NCBI RefSeq assembly: GCF_014650555.1
Contig: NZ_BMVE01000007.1
Location: 372,001-436,000, forward strand
Length of the DNA: 64,000 nucleotides
Reading direction: 5' to 3'
Source of the DNA: Streptomyces goshikiensis
GTDB lineage: Bacteria; Actinomycetota; Actinomycetes; Streptomycetales; Streptomycetaceae
How positions within the stretch are numbered: the first letter of the stretch is position 1; every line of letters begins with the position of its first letter. Shown piece after piece: positions 11,601-39,100 of the stretch. Made by a program: the position numbers and the translations under genes. Under the pieces are notes generated by a model. That model saw only the letters and a program-made list of their open reading frames with translations. It did no database searches and was not told the origin of the DNA.

Positions 11601-12979
11601 CCGTGCTCATCACGGGCGGCACCGGCGCCCTCGGCCGCCACGTCGCACGGCACCTCGCCGCACGCGGCGCGCGGCGGCTCGTGCTCGTCAGCCGCAGCGG
11701 CGCCGACGCGCCCGGCGCCACCGAGGTCCGGGCGGAACTCGAAGCGCTCGGCGCGGCCGTGACCCTCGCGGCCTGCGACGTCACCGACCGGGACGCGCTC
11801 GAAGCACTCGTCGCCGGCCTAGCGGCCGACGGCGCCCCCGTACGCGCCGTCGTGCACGCCGCCGGCGTCTCCCAGCCGCCCGGCACCGGCACCGACCTGC
11901 CCGGCTTCGCCCGGGTCGTCACCGCCAAGACCGCCGGCGCCGTCCACCTCGACGCGCTGTTCGACACCCCGGACTCCCTCGACGCGTTCGTCCTCTTCTC
12001 CTCCATCGCCGGTGTCTGGGGCAGCGGCGGCCAAGGGGCCTACGCCGCCGCCAACACCTTCCTCGACGCGCTCGCCGAGCGCCGCGCCGCCCGGGGGCTC
12101 GCCGCCACGGCGATCGCCTGGGGACCGTGGGCCGACGGCGGCATGGCCGCCGAAGGCGACGCGGAGGAGCAGCTCACCCGGCGCGGACTGCCGCCCGTCG
12201 ACCCGGGGACGAACCTCCTCGCCCTGGAACGCGCCCTCGCCGGCCGCGACGCGGCGGTGACCGTGGCCTCCGTCGACTGGGCCCGGTTCGCACCGGTGTT
12301 CGCCGCGGCCCGCCCCCGCCCGCTCGTCGGCGACCTGCCCGAGGTGCGCGGCGTACTGCGCGAGGAGCCGCACGCCGGCGGCACGTCCGCCGACGCGGCC
12401 GCGACCGTCCTCGGCCGGCTCGGCGAGCTGCCCGCGGACGAGCGCGACACGGCGCTCCTCGACCTCGTGCGCGAACACGCGGCGGCCGCGCTCGGCCACC
12501 CCTCCGCGGACGCCGTCGCAGCCGACCGGGCCTTCAAGGACCTGGGCTTCGACTCGCTGACCGCGGTCGAACTGCGCGACCGGCTGGGCGCCGCGTGCGG
12601 CCTGCGGCTGCCGTCCAGCCTCGTCTTCGACTACCCCAACCCGCAGGCCCTGACCCGCCACCTGCTGCGCACCCTCTTCCCCGAGGGAAGCGGCGGCGCG
12701 GCCGTCACGGACCTCGACAGCGACCCGCAGGACGCGGAGCTGCGCCGGACGCTCGCCACCATCCCCCTCGGCCGGATCCGCGAGGCCGGACTCCTGGACA
12801 CCCTCCTGCGGCTCGCCGGACCCGACGCCCCGGCCACCGAGCCCGGTGCCGAGGCCGTCGACCCGGGCGGGTCCATCGACACGATGGACCTCCAGGACCT
12901 CCTCGACCTCGCCCTCGACGGCGGGGGCGGCCTCGACGACGACACCCCCGACACCACCACCAGCAACAGCAACTTCTGA
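2639..12979 (+). CDS. PKS gene B: two modules (KS-AT-DH-KR-ACP; KS-AT-KR-ACP)
   Basis: Modular PKS of 3446 residues that adds two malonyl units. Residues 1-35 form a coiled-coil N-terminal docking domain of the common MxNEEKL family, which suits gene A's C-terminus. Module B1: KS 36-460 (Cys208, His343, His383), AT about 580-880 (Ser664, HAFH 759-762), DH 931-1215, KR about 1442-1640, ACP (Ser1758). Module B2: KS from 1822 (Cys1991), AT about 2350-2640 (Ser2438), KR with dimerisation element from about 2708 and Rossmann motif at 2987, ACP (Ser3306). The tail after about 3355 is a different docking type (IPLGRIREAGLLDTLL, then IDTMDLQDLLDLAL) and matches gene C's N-terminus. It ends in acidic and Thr/Asn-rich residues. 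The GTG start is supported by an AGGAGG 10 nt upstream. The stop lies 21 nt before gene C, so translation of B and C is probably coupled. Oddities are the DH of B1 and its KR. Confidence 0.98.
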   Translation: MAGTNEEKLLENLKWMTTELRRARRRLQEVEQDAQEPIAIVAMSCRFPDGVRSPEDLWRLVSEDGDAITGFPDDRGWDIESLADPDPDRKGTFYNTGGGFLSDATVFDPGFFGISPREALAMDPQQRQILETSWEVFERAGIDPASVRGSRTGVYIGAGAMGYGADLKEVPEGLEGLLLTGGATSVLSGRVSYVLGLEGPAATIDTACSSSLVALHLAIQALRQRECSLALVGGVCVMPTPDVFVEFSRQRGLAADGRCKSFAAAADGTGWSEGVGVLLVERLSEARRNGHPVLAVVRGSAVNQDGASNGLTAPNGPSQQRVIRQALESARLSAAEVDAVEAHGTGTRLGDPIEAQALLATYGQDRPEGRPLRLGSLKSNIGHTQAAAGVAGIIKTVMAIRHGVLPRTLHVDEPTPDVDWSGGAVSLLTEPMAWPETGAPRRAAVSAFGVSGTNAHTIIEQAPPEAGPDGEGTDGAAAPEAAPATARPAVLPWTLSGRTAAALRAQAARLIAARAQDGAAAPALDLGYSLATTRGALEHRAVLIGRTDEDLDAALAALAAGEEAAGLVTDSVTEGRTAFLFTGQGSQRPGMGRELYETCPVFAQALDAICAQLELPLKDVLFGSDAAALNRTEYAQPALFAVEVALFRLLESWGLRPDFVSGHSIGEIAAAHVAGVLSLADACTLVAARGRLMQALPSGGVMIAVEASEEEVLPLLTERVAIAAVNGPRSVVVAGDEDAALAVAAAFPDRKTKRLAVSHAFHSPHMDGMLDAFREVAERLTYATPRIPVVSNLTGALVTDEMASAEFWVRHVRDAVRFLDGIRALEAAGVTTYVELGPEAVLSALAQDCVTGDTAAFVPALRGGRPEPETALAALARAHARGATVDWTAYFSGTGARRVDLPTYAFQHSRYWLEPAATTAGDVSVAGLDPAAHPLLGAAVTLAGSDRVLCTGRLAPRTQPWLADHTVAGTPVLAGAAFVELAVRAGDQAGCGHVEELVLDAPLTLPADGGVRVQVLVEDPDEQGRRAFTVSARPEGEAAEDTGWTRHAHGVLAPAESPAAGVALAQWPPAGAEALDISGLYATEGATEGATEGDAPARGPLFRAVEAAWHHDGTYYAQLRLPEDAPQAADFGLHPALLDAAAHTALALAAPYADGEGSGVGPGSVWSDVTLHATGAGALRVRIRPAADGAFALDLADDLGDPVATVGLLTPRPFTAGTTGAPAAVPAVVREALFQLDWTPLPLSARPEALAEPAGPEGGWAVLGSTGSGPGTRHADLAELAAAIDAGAPVPAYVLAPFPRQADGLAPDTLSEAAHRALALVRGWLADTRFETSRLVVVTSGAVAGPGEGGTDLPHAAVRGLLRSAETENPGRFLLADVRDLADLDDPAGAALLAAALASGEPELLLRDGAVHVPRLRRTRPAATPTAGTGAAGPVVVDPNGTALITGGSGTLAGIVARHLVTAHGVRSLLLLSRRGADAPGAAERTAELAALGAEVTWAACDAADREALAAVLEAVPAEHPLTTVIHTAGVLDDGVVGSLTPERLDTVLRPKAVAALHLHELTRELPVTAFVLYSAIAGTLGSAGQANYACANVFLDALAQHRHHQGLPATALAWGLWADASAMTAGLDETQLRRMEQHGVGALTSGDGMALLDAALASGRPALVPARLNPAALAAAAAPGPVAPVFRELLGPAGRRTARTRTDAGTPLAERLAALTRPEQDRALLDLVRAQVASVLGHASAEQVEPAKAFKDLGFDSLTAVELRNRLGAVTGLRLATTLVFDHPSPTALARRLRTDLLGDEDEAGQDGAQGLRGAAPGADDAIAIVAMSCRYPGGVRGPEELWRLVETGGDAIAGLPGNRGWDTAELYAGQDGRTFTGGFLHDADSFDADFFGISPREALAMDPQQRLLLETSWEAIERAGIDPSSLRGTRAGVFVGASAGGYDAQLERSADVDGVLGHVMTGNAGSVMSGRVSYALGLEGPAVTVDTACSSSLVALHWAVQALRSGECSIALAGGVTVMSTPGTFSEFSHQGGLAPDGRCKAFAAAADGTGWGEGVGMLLVERLSDAQRNGHPVLAVVRGSAVNQDGASNGLTAPNGPSQQRVIRAALASAGLSAAEVDAVEAHGTGTRLGDPIEAQALLATYGQDRADGQPLLLGSIKSNIGHTQAAAGVAGIIKMVMAMQHGVLPQTLHVDEPSPHVDWSAGDIALLTRATAWPETRRPRRAAVSSFGISGTNAHTIIEQAPEPAERPAPTATPVPVPYVLSARSPQALRAQAARLLPVAEEAVAADGSGLPDLAYSLATGRAGLEHRAAFAADDREGLLRALAGLAADEQPPGLIRGTVSGGGLAFLFTGQGSQRLGMGRALYAAHPVFAAALDRVCERFDLELPLKDVLFGTDAEVLDRTEYTQPALFAVEVALFRLLTSWGLRPDFLSGHSIGEITAAHVAGVLSLEDACALVAARGRLMQALPAGGVMIAVQASEDEVVALLTDRVSIAAVNGPRSVVVAGDEDAALAVAAAFPNRKSKRLTVSHAFHSPHMDGMLADFRKVVEGLTFQDPRIAVVSNLTGALVTDEMGSADFWVRHVREAVRFLDGIRALEAAGVTTYLELGPDGVLSALAQDCLTEDAAFVPVLRAARPEAEAVTATAALAHAYTRGVPLDWRAYFAATGTGAHRVDLPTYPFQPVRYWPEPAAPGGAAQTAPAAAGADARFWDAVERADLTALADEFDLEGDQPLSTALPALSAWRQDQQARAKAESLLYRVTWQPWSGPDRGTPAGTWIVPVPAAQSQDPWVRALTDRMSGDGARIVPLPLDVADGDPAVLRAHLAAAGPVSGVLSLLALDERPHPEHPSVPVGLALTAALATALTSEPDADADQPNGYANAPLWCVTRDAVAAAPADTLGGAAQSQVWGLGRVIALEHPGRWGGLVDLPEVCDERALSRLSAVLTGAGDEDQLAIRAAGPLVRRLVHAAPSAGARTAPRWTPDGTVLITGGTGALGRHVARHLAARGARRLVLVSRSGADAPGATEVRAELEALGAAVTLAACDVTDRDALEALVAGLAADGAPVRAVVHAAGVSQPPGTGTDLPGFARVVTAKTAGAVHLDALFDTPDSLDAFVLFSSIAGVWGSGGQGAYAAANTFLDALAERRAARGLAATAIAWGPWADGGMAAEGDAEEQLTRRGLPPVDPGTNLLALERALAGRDAAVTVASVDWARFAPVFAAARPRPLVGDLPEVRGVLREEPHAGGTSADAAATVLGRLGELPADERDTALLDLVREHAAAALGHPSADAVAADRAFKDLGFDSLTAVELRDRLGAACGLRLPSSLVFDYPNPQALTRHLLRTLFPEGSGGAAVTDLDSDPQDAELRRTLATIPLGRIREAGLLDTLLRLAGPDAPATEPGAEAVDPGGSIDTMDLQDLLDLALDGGGGLDDDTPDTTTSNSNF
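2744..8040 (+). other. Module B1: KS-AT(malonyl)-DH(altered)-KR-ACP
   Basis: KS has the full Cys-His-His set (Cys codon at 3260). The AT is malonyl-type: GHSIG Ser at 4628 and HAFH at 4913-4924. The DH has catalytic His965 (nt 5531) and Asp1139 (nt 6053), but HxxxGxxxxP reads HTVAGTPVLA, so Pro is Ala. The conserved YGPxF stretch is replaced by an ATEG-repeat insert leading into ARGPLF. The KR (Rossmann near 6965) is B-type with LDD at 7231-7239, Lys and Tyr1589, but the catalytic Ser position holds Ala1576 (YSAIAG), and the glycine loop reads TLAG rather than TLGG. ACP Ser1758 (nt 7910). Expected product is an enoyl unit if the DH works, otherwise a hydroxyl. Confidence 0.9.
5882..5917 (+). 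repeat. Triple 12-nt in-frame repeat inside the B1 dehydratase
   Basis: Three tandem 12-nt units, GCCACCGAAGGC twice then GCCACTGAGGGC, encode ATEG-ATEG-ATEG. They sit where other DH domains in this locus have a helix of the form YEHLxxxGFxYGPxF. The spacing from GLY to GP is about 17 residues here against 10 in the others, so this looks like a small in-frame expansion. Confidence 0.9.
8102..12670 (+). other. Module B2: KS-AT(malonyl)-KR(A-type)-ACP
   Basis: KS Cys1991 (nt 8609). AT Ser2438 (nt 9950) in GHSIG, with HAFH at 10235-10246, so malonyl. There is no DH: the AT is followed directly by the FWDAVERADL dimerisation element and the KR structural half. The catalytic KR has its Rossmann motif at 11597, Ser, Tyr3135 (nt 12041) and Trp3127 (nt 12017) in GVWGSGGQGAY, with no LDD. 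It is therefore A-type, and A1 by lack of His three residues before Tyr. ACP Ser3306 (nt 12554). The expected result is an L-configured beta-hydroxyl. Its KR resembles the one in gene A, and these are the only A-type KRs in the window. Confidence 0.93.
12690..12976 (+). other. C-terminal docking domain of gene B (second family)
   Basis: The last ~90 residues read IPLGRIREAGLLDTLL, a linker, then IDTMDLQDLLDLAL and an acidic tail. This differs from the tails of genes A, C and D, which end in a (D/E)LFxxIxxxxG helix. In known PKSs such tails tend to pair with N-termini of the NEKVVEALRASLKE type, which is what gene C carries. The pairing is inferred from family resemblance. Confidence 0.75.
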
Positions 12980-12993
12980 CGTGCCCGAAGTGC

Positions 12994-12997
12994 GGAG
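12994..12997 (+). promoter_or_regulatory. Ribosome binding site for gene C
   Basis: GGAG lies 3 nt before GTG 13001 and 6 nt before ATG 13004. The spacing favours ATG 13004, which would remove one residue from the longest frame. It lies in the 21-nt gap after gene B's stop, consistent with coupled translation. Confidence 0.7.
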
Positions 12998-13000
12998 TAA

Positions 13001-33019
<20,019 letters not shown>

Positions 33020-33032
33020 ACCGCACCTTCCC

Positions 33033-33067
33033 GCCGTGCCGCCGGAACCCGATTCCGGCGGCACGGC
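33033..33067 (+). terminator. Perfect 15-bp hairpin after gene C
   Basis: The left arm GCCGTGCCGCCGGAA (33033-33047) and right arm TTCCGGCGGCACGGC (33053-33067) are exact reverse complements around a 5-nt CCCGA loop. It starts 13 nt after the gene C stop. No long T run follows, but Streptomyces terminators often lack one. It could be a terminator, an attenuator or a 3'-end stabiliser. Confidence 0.75.
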
Positions 33068-33071
33068 CCCC

Positions 33072-33103
33072 TTGAATTCTCGTATTCCTGATCTCCTTAA
33101 TTA
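33072..33103 (+). promoter_or_regulatory. Possible promoter for gene D (weak)
   Basis: Directly after the hairpin the sequence becomes AT-rich, unlike anything else in the window. TTGAAT at 33072-33077 resembles a -35 box. The best -10 candidates (CTTAAT at 33096 or TAATTA at 33098) are 18-20 nt away, which is slightly long. This is suggestive only. Confidence 0.3.
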
Positions 33104-33128
33104 CTTCCACGATCTCGACCACCCGAAT

Positions 33129-33134
33129 AGGTGA
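33129..33134 (+). promoter_or_regulatory. Ribosome binding site that sets the gene D start
   Basis: AGGTGA ends 7 nt before GTG 33142 but only 1 nt before the upstream in-frame GTG 33136. The start is therefore taken as 33142, which gives MANEAKL, the normal beginning of this docking family. Confidence 0.75.
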
Positions 33135-33141
33135 AGTGCCA

Positions 33142-36100
33142 GTGGCGAACGAAGCAAAGCTCCGCGAATACCTCAAGAAGGTCACGACGGATCTCGACGA
33201 GGCGTACGGACGCCTGCGCGACATCGAGAGCCAGGCCCATGAGCCCATTGCCATCACGGCCATGAGCTGCCGCTTCCCGGGAGGCGTTCGGTCCCCCGAA
33301 GAACTGTGGGAACTGCTGGCCTCGGGCGGCGACGCCCTCACCGCCTTCCCCACGGACCGTGGCTGGGACCTGGAGCACCTGTTCTCCGACGACCCCGACG
33401 ACCAGGGCACCTCGACCACCCGCGAGGGCGGGTTCCTGAGCGGCGCGTCCGCGTTCGACGCCCACTTCTTCGGGATCTCGCCGCGCGAGGCCATGGCGAT
33501 GGACCCGCAGCAGCGGCTCCTGCTGGAGACCTCCTGGGAGGCGTTCGAGCGCGCCGGCATCGACCCGAACCTCCTGCGCGGCAGCCAGTGCGGTGTGTTC
33601 GTCGGCATGAACGGCTCGGACTACCTCACCCCGCTGCTGGAGGCGGCCGAGGACTACGCGGGCCACCTCGGCACCGGCAACGCCTCCAGCGTGCTCTCCG
33701 GGCGCCTCTCCTACACCTTCGGTCTCGAAGGCCCCGCCGTCACCGTCGACACCGCCTGCTCGGCCTCTCTCGTCGCCCTCCACCTGGCGGCGCAGGCACT
33801 GCGGGCCGGGGAGTGCTCACTGGCCGTCGCGGGCGGCGTCCACGTCATGTCCACCCCCGGGCTCTTCGTGGAGTTCAGCAAGCAGCGCGGGCTCTCCACC
33901 GACGGCCGGTGCAAGGCGTTCGCGGCGGGCGCCGACGGCTTCGGCCCCGCCGAAGGCGTGGGCGTCCTGCTCCTGGAGCGGCTCTCCGACGCGCGCAAGA
34001 ACGGCCGCCCGGTCCTGGCCGTGCTCCGCGGTTCCGCGATCAACCAGGACGGTGCGAGCAACGGCCTGACGGCCCCCAACGGCCCCTCTCAGCAGCGCGT
34101 CATCCGGCAGGCCCTGGCCAACGCCCGGCTCTCCGCCGATCAGGTGGACGTGGTGGAGGCGCACGGCACGGGCACCTCGCTCGGTGACCCCATCGAGGCA
34201 CAGGCGCTGCTGGCGACGTACGGGCAGGACCGGCCGTCCGACCAGCCGCTGCTGCTGGGGTCCGTGAAATCGAACATCGGGCACACCCAGGCCGCGGCCG
34301 GCGTGGCCGGTGTGATCAAGATGGTGCTGGCCATGCAGCACGGGGTGCTGCCGCAGAGCCTCCACATCGACGAGCCGTCGCCCCACGTGGACTGGGCGGC
34401 CGGCACGGTCGAACTGCTCACGGAGCAGACGGCGTGGCCCGAGCGGACGCATCCCCGCCGTGCGGGTGTGTCGTCGTTCGGTTTCAGTGGGACGAATGCG
34501 CATGTGATCGTGGAGCAGGCTCCGGCGGTGGAGGCGGCTGAGCCGGAGGCCGGTTCGGGGATGCCGGTGGTTCCGTGGGTGCTTTCGGGTAAGAGCGCGG
34601 GGGCGTTGCGGGGGCAGGCGGAGCGTCTGTCGGGCTGGCTGGCGGGCGCGGCGGGCGTTGATCCGCTGGACGTGGGCTGGTCGTTGGCGTCCACGCGTGC
34701 GGGGCTGGACCACCGGGCGGTGGTCTTCGGTGATCACGCGGCCGGTGTGTCCGCCGTGGCGTCGGGTGCGCTGACCGCCGGTGTGGTCACCGGGTCTGCC
34801 GTCGGCGGCAAGACGGCGTTCGTGTTCCCGGGCCAGGGTTCGCAGTGGCTGGGTATGGCGGCGGAGCTGCTGGAGTCCTCGCCGGTGTTCGCCGCGCGGG
34901 TGGACGAGTGCGCGAAGGCGCTGGAGCCCTTCACCGACTGGTCGTTGGTGGACGTGCTGCGCGGCGTTGAGGGCGCGCCGTCCCTTGATCGCGTGGATGT
35001 GGTTCAGCCGGCCTTGTTCGCGGTGATGGTGTCGCTCGCTGAGGTGTGGCGTGCGGCGGGTGTGCGTCCGGGTGCGGTGATCGGGCATTCGCAGGGTGAG
35101 ATCGCGGCCGCGTGCGTGGCCGGGATCCTTTCGCTGGACGATGCCGCTCGGGTGGTGGCTCTGCGGAGCCAGGCCATCGGCCGGGTGCTGGCTGGTCTGG
35201 GCGGCATGGTGTCCGTGCCGCTGCCCGCCGCCGAGGTCCGGGAGCGGATTTCGACGTGGGGCGAGCAGCGGATTTCCGTCGCCGCCGTCAACGGCCCCTC
35301 CTCCGTGGTGGTTTCGGGTGAGGTCCAGGCGCTGGAGGAACTCCTCGCTTCCTGTGAGGCGGACGGGGTCCGTGCCAAGCGGATCGCCGTGGATTACGCC
35401 TCGCACTCCGCCCAGGTGGAGCTGCTCCGTGAGGAGCTCGACACGCTTCTCGCCCCGATCGTCCCGCAGGCGGCGGAGGTTCCCTTCCTGTCGACGGTGA
35501 CGGGGGAGTGGGTCAACGGTCCCGAGCTGGACGCCGGTTACTGGTTCCGGAACCTGCGCCGGACCGTGGAGCTTGAGCAGGCGACCCGGACGCTGCTGGA
35601 GCAGGGCTTCGGGGTGTTCATCGAGTCGAGCCCGCATCCGGTGCTGACCGTGGGCATGCAGGAGACCGTCGAGGACGCGGGCCGTGAAGCCGCGATCCTG
35701 GGCTCCCTGCGGCGTAACGAGGGCGGTCTGGAGCGGTTCTGGCTCTCCCTCGGCGAGGCCTACGTCCGTGGTGTGGCCGTGGACTGGGGCGCCGTCTTCG
35801 CCGGTACCGGTGCCCAGCGCGTCGACCTGCCCACCTACTCCTTCCAGCAGGAGCACTTCTGGCTCGAAAGCAGTACCGCCGAGGACCCCGACACCGCCAC
35901 CTACCCGGCTGACGCCACCGATGCCCGCTTCTGGGAGGCCGTCGAGCGTCAGGACGTGGCCGCCCTCATCGCCGAGCTGGACATCGACGGGGACGAGGCG
36001 CTCACCGCGCTCCTGCCCGCGCTGTCGTCCTGGCGCCGCCAGGGCAAGGAGCGCTCCACCGTTGACGGCTGGCGCTACCGGATCACCTGGAAGCCGGCCC

Positions 36101-39100
36101 CCGAGCCCGCCGCCACCCGTCTCGACGGCGCTTGGCTCGTCGCGGTTCCCGAGACCGGTGGAGCGGCCGACGACGTGGTGGGTGCGCTGGCCGAACACGG
36201 CGCCGACGTACGGCAGATCACGGTCCCGCGCACCCACGATGCTCGGGCCCAGCTGGTCGAGCGGATCCGTACGGCGCTCGCCGACGGGCCCGAGGTGGCG
36301 GGCGTGCTGTCCCTCCTGACCCCCTCGGCGGACGAGGCGGAGCCGATCGGCTCGGCCGCGCCCGCCGGTGTGAGCGCCACCCTCGCGCTCGTCCAGGCGC
36401 TCGGTGACGCCGATGTCGCCGCCCCGCTCTGGTGCGTCACCCGTGGCGCGGTGTCCGTCGGCCGCTCCGAGCAGCAGGCCGATCCCGCGCAGGCCCCCGT
36501 CTGGGGGCTCGGCCGTGTCACCGCCCTGGAGCACGGCGAGCGCTGGGGCGGTCTGGTCGACCTGCCCGCGCAGGCCGACGCCCGGACGCTCCGACGCCTC
36601 GTCGGGGTGCTGGCCGGGGACGCCGCCGAGGACCAGGTCGCCGTGCGGTCCTCGGGGCTGTTCGTACGCCGTCTCGTACGCGCCCGCCTGGCCGAGTCCC
36701 CGGCGGTCCGGGAGTGGCGTCCGCGCGGTACGACGCTGGTCACCGGCGGCACCGGAGCGCTCGGCGCCCACGTGGCCCGCTGGCTCGCCGAGAACGGCGC
36801 CGAGCACCTGATCCTGACCAGCCGCCGTGGAGCCGAGGCACCCGGCGCGGCCGAGCTGCGCGAGGAACTCACCGCGCTCGGCGCCCGCGTCACCCTCGCC
36901 GCCTGCGACGTCAGCGACCGCGAGGCCCTCGCCGCGCTCCTGGCCGACGTACCCGCCGACCAGCCGCTGACCGCCGTCGTGCACACGGCGGCCGTCCTGG
37001 ACGACGGGGTCATCGAAGCGCTGACACCCGAGCAGGTCGAACGGGTGCTGCGGGTCAAGGTCGACGCGACCCTGCACCTGCACGAGCTGACGCGCGACCT
37101 CGACCTGTCCGCATTCGTCCTCTTCTCCTCCTTCGCCGCCACCTTCGGCGCCCCCGGCCAGGGCAACTACGCGCCCGGCAACGCCTTCCTCGACGCCTTC
37201 GCCGAGTACCGGCGCGCCGCCGGGCTGCCCGCCACCTCCCTCGCCTGGGGCCCCTGGGGCGACGGTGGCATGGCCGAAGGCGCCGTCGGTGACCGGATGC
37301 GCCGCCACGGCGTCATCGAGATGGCCCCCGAGCGGGCCGTCGGCGCACTCCAGCACGCCCTGGACCGCGACGAGACCACCCTGACCGTCGCGGACATGGA
37401 GTGGAAGCGCTTCGTCCTGGCCTTCACCTCCGGCCGTGCCCGCCCGCTGCTGCACGACCTGCCCGAGGCACGACAGGCCATGGAGGCCACCCGGACCGAT
37501 GCGGCGGAGGACAGCGGCAGCGCCGCCGTGCTCGCCCAGCGGCTCGCCGGGCAGCCCGAGGCCGAGCAGGAACGGCTGCTGCTGGAACTGGTCCGTACGG
37601 CCGTCGCCGCCGTCCTCGGCTACGCCGGGCCCGACGCCGTCGACGCCGGCCGGGCGTTCAAGGAGCTGGGCTTCGACTCCCTCACCTCCGTCGAACTGCG
37701 CAACCGCCTGGGCGCCGCCGCGGGCCTCAAGCTGCCGCCCACCCTCGTCTTCGACTACCCGACGCCCACCGTCCTCGCCCGCCACCTGCGGGCCGAGTTC
37801 TCCGGCCAGAGCGCCGCGGCACCCGTACCGACGGCCGCCGCCGCCGGATCGGACGCCGAACCGATCGCCGTCGTCGCGATGAGCTGCCGCTTCCCCGGCG
37901 GCGTCCGCAGCCCCGAGGAGCTCTGGCAGCTGCTCGTCTCCGGCGGGGACGCCCTCTCGCAGTTCCCCGCCGACCGCGGCTGGGACGTCGAGGCGCTGTA
38001 CGACCCCGACCCCGACGCGCAGGGCACCTCGTACACCCGCGAGGGCGGCTTCCTCTCCGACGCGGCCGCCTTCGACCCGGCGTTCTTCGGGATCTCGCCG
38101 CGCGAGGCCCTCGCCATGGACCCGCAGCAGCGCCTGCTGCTGGAGACCACGTGGGAGGCCTTCGAGCGCGCCGGGATCGACCCGGAGACCCTGCGCGGCA
38201 GCCAGTCCGGCGTTTTCGTCGGGACCAACGGCTCCGACTACTCCCACCTCGTACGGGGCGCCGCCGACGGCCTCGAAGGGCACCTGGCCACCGGCAGCGC
38301 CGGCAGCGTCGTCTCCGGGCGCCTCTCCTACACCTTCGGTCTCGAAGGCCCCGCCGTCACCGTCGACACCGCCTGCTCGGCCTCGCTGGTCGCCCTCCAC
38401 CTCGCGGTGCAGGCACTGCGGAGCGGCGAATGCACCATGGCCCTGGCCGGCGGGGTCACCGTCATGTCCACCCCCGGCACCTTCATCGAGTTCAGCCGCC
38501 AGCGCGGACTGTCCACCGACGGCCGCTGCAAGGCGTTCTCCGCCGACGCGGACGGCTTCAGCCCCGCCGAGGGCGTCGGCATGCTGCTCGTTGAGCGGCT
38601 GTCCGACGCGCGGCGCAACGGCCACCCGGTCCTCGCCGTGGTCCGGGGTACGGCGATCAACCAGGACGGTGCGAGCAACGGCCTGACGGCCCCCAACGGC
38701 CCCTCGCAGCAGCGCGTCATCCGGCAGGCCCTGGCCAACGCCCGGCTGACCACGGCCGAAGTGGACGTGGTGGAGGCGCACGGCACGGGCACCTCGCTGG
38801 GCGACCCCATCGAGGCGCAGGCACTGCTGGCGACGTACGGCCAGGACCGCCCCGAGGGCCGGCCCCTGCTCCTCGGCTCGGTCAAATCCAACATCGGCCA
38901 CGCACAGGCCGCGGCGGGTGTCGCCGGTGTGATGAAGATGGTGCTGGCCATGCAGCACGGGGTACTGCCCCAGAGCCTGCACATCGACGAGCCCACCCCG
39001 CACGTCGACTGGAGCGCGGGCGAGGTCGCCCTGCTGACCGAGCGGCGGGCCTGGCCCGAGACCGGTGACCGCCCCTGGCGGGCGGGAGTGTCGTCGTTCG

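Noticed and set aside
1733..11653. Very long - strand open frame (about 3300 residues) opposite genes A and B
   Set aside because: It spans across the A-B gap and mirrors the PKS domain repeats in translation. It is Gly/Arg/Val-rich with no recognisable domain. This is a typical shadow of GC-rich codon use on the other strand. Similar frames at 11819-19624, 25808-33064, 33817-39195, 42750-55793 and 55806-63728 were rejected for the same reason.
33097..33102. TTA (bldA-type) regulation
   Set aside because: The TTAATT here is intergenic. In a by-eye scan of the five reading frames I saw no in-frame TTA codon, though this was not computed exhaustively.
33136..33141. GTG 33136 as the start of gene D
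   Set aside because: It lies only 1 nt after the AGGTGA site. GTG 33142 has a 7-nt spacing and yields the usual MANEAKL docking start.
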